Shown here piece after piece: positions 21,257-22,975 of a stretch of 22,975 nt of DNA. The notes beneath the pieces were generated by a model. The model made no database searches. It was not told where the DNA came from and was given only the letters and a program-made list of their open reading frames with translations. Origin of the DNA: Hyphomicrobiales bacterium (lineage in GTDB: Bacteria > Pseudomonadota > Alphaproteobacteria > Rhizobiales > Aestuariivirgaceae); assembly GCA_012032065.1 (NCBI GenBank), contig JAAURV010000011.1, positions 1 through 22,975 of the forward strand. The letters run 5' to 3'. A program made the translations under genes and the position numbers. Numbering within the stretch: the first letter of the stretch is position 1; each line of letters begins with the position of its first letter.

Positions 21257-22133
21257 ATGTACACCAGACAGGCCTTGCGCGAACTGGGCGTTGGCCCCAA
21301 CGCCATCACATCAGCGCAAATGCGCCAGATGGACGAGCTTGGATTTTTCATCGTCGAGAATGTGCTGGACGAGACTGACCTCGCGGCCATGCGCGCCGAG
21401 TTCGAGCGCATTCATGGCGAGGAGAAGGATCGCGGCGGTCACGAGGTTCATGTCGAGCCGGGCGCGCGCCGCATCTCCAACATCTTCAACAAGACGAGCG
21501 CCTTCGACAAATGCCTGGAGATCGCGCCCATCCTCGCCGCCTCGCACTATCTGCTTGGCGAGATGAAACTGCATGGCGCGAACCTGCGCGATCCGGTGAA
21601 GGGTTATGGCCAGCAGGACTTGCATGTCGACGTGCCGAAAAAATTCGCCGACGACTGGTGGGTGGCGAACTCGATGATCATGCTGGATGACATGACGCTC
21701 ACCAACGGGCCAACGCGGGTGGTGCCGGGCTCGCAGTGGTGGGCGCCGATCAATGTGCCCCACGTCAACATCGGCGACTGGGAGCCCGCCCCGCTTTCGC
21801 TCGAGGACCAGGCCCGCGTGCCAAAGGATCTGGGGGCTCCCTATCCAGGCGAAGTCAAGGTAACAGCACCTGCGGGCTCCGCCATCATCTGCAATTCATC
21901 GATGTGGCACTCCGGGCACCAAGAAACAGGACGACACCCGCCGCCGCATGCTGCATTTGACCTACACCCGCCGCGACCTGCCGCAGCAACTGGTGCAGCT
22001 CGATCACCTGACGCCCGAACTCTACCAACGCATGAGCCCCGTCCACCGCTACCTCATGGAAATCGAACCGCCAAAGGAAGGCGACGGCGTACTGCGGCAT
22101 CCGAAGAAGGAGGGGAAGGGGTGGTGGAATTGA
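21257..22133 (+). CDS. Phytanoyl-CoA dioxygenase (PhyH) family protein, single-base frameshift
   Basis: A non-haem Fe(II)/2-oxoglutarate dioxygenase of the PhyH family; members hydroxylate varied small molecules. Start ATG 21257 is preferred because GGAGG lies seven bases upstream; ATG 21251 and a long in-frame extension from 21146 are alternatives. The iron facial triad is visible as QQDLHVDVPK (His-x-Asp) and SSMWHSG (distal His). At 21914-21916 the run GGG puts the frame off; with one G removed the text continues GTKKQDDTRRRMLHLTYTRRD, which holds the 2-oxoglutarate-binding Arg, and ends EGKGWWN at 22133, a 291-aa protein. Read as it stands, the C-terminus becomes a Pro/Arg-rich tail to 22141. 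A sequencing insertion or a recent mutation are both possible. The substrate is unknown and neighbours give no clear hint. Confidence 0.87.
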
Positions 22134-22144
22134 AGGGGTGATCT

Positions 22145-22229
22145 ATTTTGAAGGAAGCAGTTTGAGTTCCTCCTCCCCGCCGACGAATAGGCACGGACGA
22201 GGAGGACGCAGTTCAAATTCCTTCAAAAT
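22145..22229. repeat. 85-base interrupted inverted repeat downstream of phyH
   Basis: Outer arms ATTTTGAAGGAA (22145-22156) and TTCCTTCAAAAT (22218-22229) are a perfect 12-bp match. Inner arms TCCTCCTC (22168-22175) and GAGGAGGA (22199-22206) are a perfect 8-bp match, with a TTTGA/TCAAA pair offset between them. It starts 12 bases after the corrected phyH stop and has no T-run. It may be a terminator or a mobile palindromic element. The rest of the gap to about 22300 shows nothing else. Confidence 0.6.
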
Positions 22230-22248
22230 TCTCAGCACTCCAGAATAA

Positions 22249-22647
22249 ATCTGGTGCACCGCCACTCAGAGAAAATCAACCCGCCCGGCGGAGCGCGAAA
22301 CTCGTGCCTTTGCTGGCGGCGGCGATGAAGCCGGTGCGGTGCGCGCCATCCATCTGCGCAACGGCATGGCGCTCGAGGAGCGGCTGATCGACCGCTCGGA
22401 CGAAGCGATGCGCTACGTCTACACCGTGCACCAATCGCCGTTGCCGCTCGCTTATCACCGCTCAGGCGTGGCGCTGCTGGCTCTCGATGGCGGTCGTCGC
22501 ACGCGCGCCGTGTGGCAAGCCGACTTTGCGCTCCATCCCGATGCGGGTGTCGACCAGGCAGCGTTTGCCGAAGGCATTGCACAGGGCGTGATGGAGGTGG
22601 GCTTTTTGGGTATATCGCGCGTCGCAACGGCGGCGAGCAAGGATTGA
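22249..22647 (+). pseudogene. 5'-truncated SRPBCC (START-like/polyketide cyclase) family gene
   Basis: The reading frame is open from the codon after a stop at 22246-22248 to TGA 22645-22647. From about 22318 it reads like the second half of an SRPBCC ligand-binding protein: AGAVRAIHLRNGMALEERL, DRSDEAMRYVYTVHQSPLPL, RTRAVWQADFALHPDA and a C-terminal helix QAAFAEGIAQGVMEVG. The usual N-terminal start, with its W-x(3)-DF-x(2)-L-x-W pattern of about 50-60 residues, is absent, and the codons upstream give low-complexity text (KSTRPAERETRAFAGGG). GTG 22339 is a possible start, but a protein from there would lack the first strands of the fold. Either the gene was cut by a rearrangement, or the assembly is joined wrongly here. 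The SDR gene follows 13 bases after the stop. Confidence 0.6.
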
Positions 22648-22660
22648 GAGGGATCAGATC

Positions 22661-22975
22661 ATGAAGACGATCTTCATCATCGGTATGGGGCCGGGCGTGA
22701 GCTCGGCAGTGTCCGAGCGCTTTGCGCGCGAAGGGTTCGCCGTGGGCCTGGTGGCCCGTCGCGTCGACAAGCTGCGCGAGTACCAGGCGGCGTTGTCCCA
22801 AGCTGGTGCCCGCAGTGCCATCGCGGCGGCGGACGCCGCGCAGCCGGGCTCTCTCACCGCGGCGATGCAAGACCTCGAAGCCGAACTCGGTGCGCCTGGT
22901 GTGCTCGTCTACAACGCCATTTCGCACACACCCGGCGGTGCGCTTGCGCTGCCTGCCGAAGACTTCGAGCGCGAG
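22661..22975 (+). CDS. SDR-family oxidoreductase, partial (runs off right edge)
   Basis: The first 105 codons of a short-chain dehydrogenase with no stop before the window ends. Start ATG 22661 follows GAGAGGGAT at Shine-Dalgarno distance. The N-terminus is a Rossmann fold: IFIIGMGPGVSSAVSERFA gives the glycine-rich loop, and GLVARRVDKL ends beta-2 with two Arg, which favours NADP. Around residue 90 the family NNAG-like motif reads VLVYNAISHTPGG, a variant seen in atypical SDRs. The catalytic Ser-Tyr-Lys part lies outside the window, so activity cannot be judged. It forms a likely two-gene unit with the truncated SRPBCC gene 13 bases upstream. Confidence 0.85.
   Translation, partial: MKTIFIIGMGPGVSSAVSERFAREGFAVGLVARRVDKLREYQAALSQAGARSAIAAADAAQPGSLTAAMQDLEAELGAPGVLVYNAISHTPGGALALPAEDFERE

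Noticed and set aside
22232..22927. Minus-strand frame opposite the SRPBCC and SDR genes
   Set aside because: The plus-strand genes have family motifs and a ribosome-binding site; the minus translation is low-complexity Arg/Ala/Pro text.
1..22975. tRNA, rRNA, CRISPR array, insertion sequence or prophage genes
   Set aside because: No spaced direct repeats, transposase or integrase motifs, cloverleaf or rRNA segments were recognised on either strand.

Overview
The window reads as a chromosomal segment of an alphaproteobacterium, probably of the Hyphomicrobiales (rhizobia-like) lineage. The reasons are high GC, dense short operons with ATGA/GTGA/TGATG stop-start overlaps, and a typical gene stock: cysDN, a GlxBCD/MgsABC set with a GlnT-type synthetase, a Mycoplana-type acetylpolyamine amidohydrolase, DadA and M20 carbamoylases. 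No rRNA, tRNA, CRISPR array, transposase or phage gene was seen. Species-level placement is not possible from sequence reading alone.

Layout. 1-1964 (minus): cysD-cysN sulfate adenylyltransferase; CysD carries an extra N-terminal HTH-like segment and cysN runs off the left edge. 2093-7557 (plus): an XRE-cupin regulator, then an operon-like run of a glutamate-synthase-like trio (mgsA/glxB, mgsB/glxC, mgsC/glxD), an OsmC-family protein, and a type III glutamine synthetase relative (gmaS/glnT). This is the synthetic half of the N-methylglutamate route, or the rhizobial glx/glnT set; the dehydrogenase half (mgdABCD) is not in the window. 7604-9852: an SDR dehydrogenase (minus) and a divergent amidase (plus). 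9842-11745 (minus): acetylpolyamine amidohydrolase and N-carbamoylputrescine amidase, both yielding free polyamines. 11813-13495: a receiver-histidine kinase divergent from a stand-alone HPt protein. 13549-16612: an RlpA-like protein, a DadA-like D-amino-acid dehydrogenase, and a divergent PuuB-like oxidase. 16790-19876 (minus): an N-carbamoyl-amino-acid hydrolase, a RocB-like M20 peptidase and a RidA-family deaminase in one operon. 19928-20927 (minus): a lytic murein transglycosylase and a small membrane protein. 21257-22133 (plus): a PhyH-family dioxygenase with an elaborate leader. The right end holds a long inverted repeat, a 5'-truncated SRPBCC gene and the start of an SDR gene.

Functional theme. 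Most central genes make, cut or oxidise C-N bonds: ATP-dependent gamma-glutamyl-amide synthesis, N-methylglutamate-type synthesis, amidase, carbamoyl and acetyl amidohydrolases, flavin amine oxidases and an imine deaminase. This suggests a salvage region for amines, polyamines and carbamoyl or amide nitrogen. That is an inference from families and proximity, not something shown directly.

Sequence quality. Three conserved genes (mgsA, the transglycosylase, phyH) are each broken by one single-base indel, and each is repaired exactly by adding or removing one base. Assembly or sequencing error is at least as likely as real gene decay.
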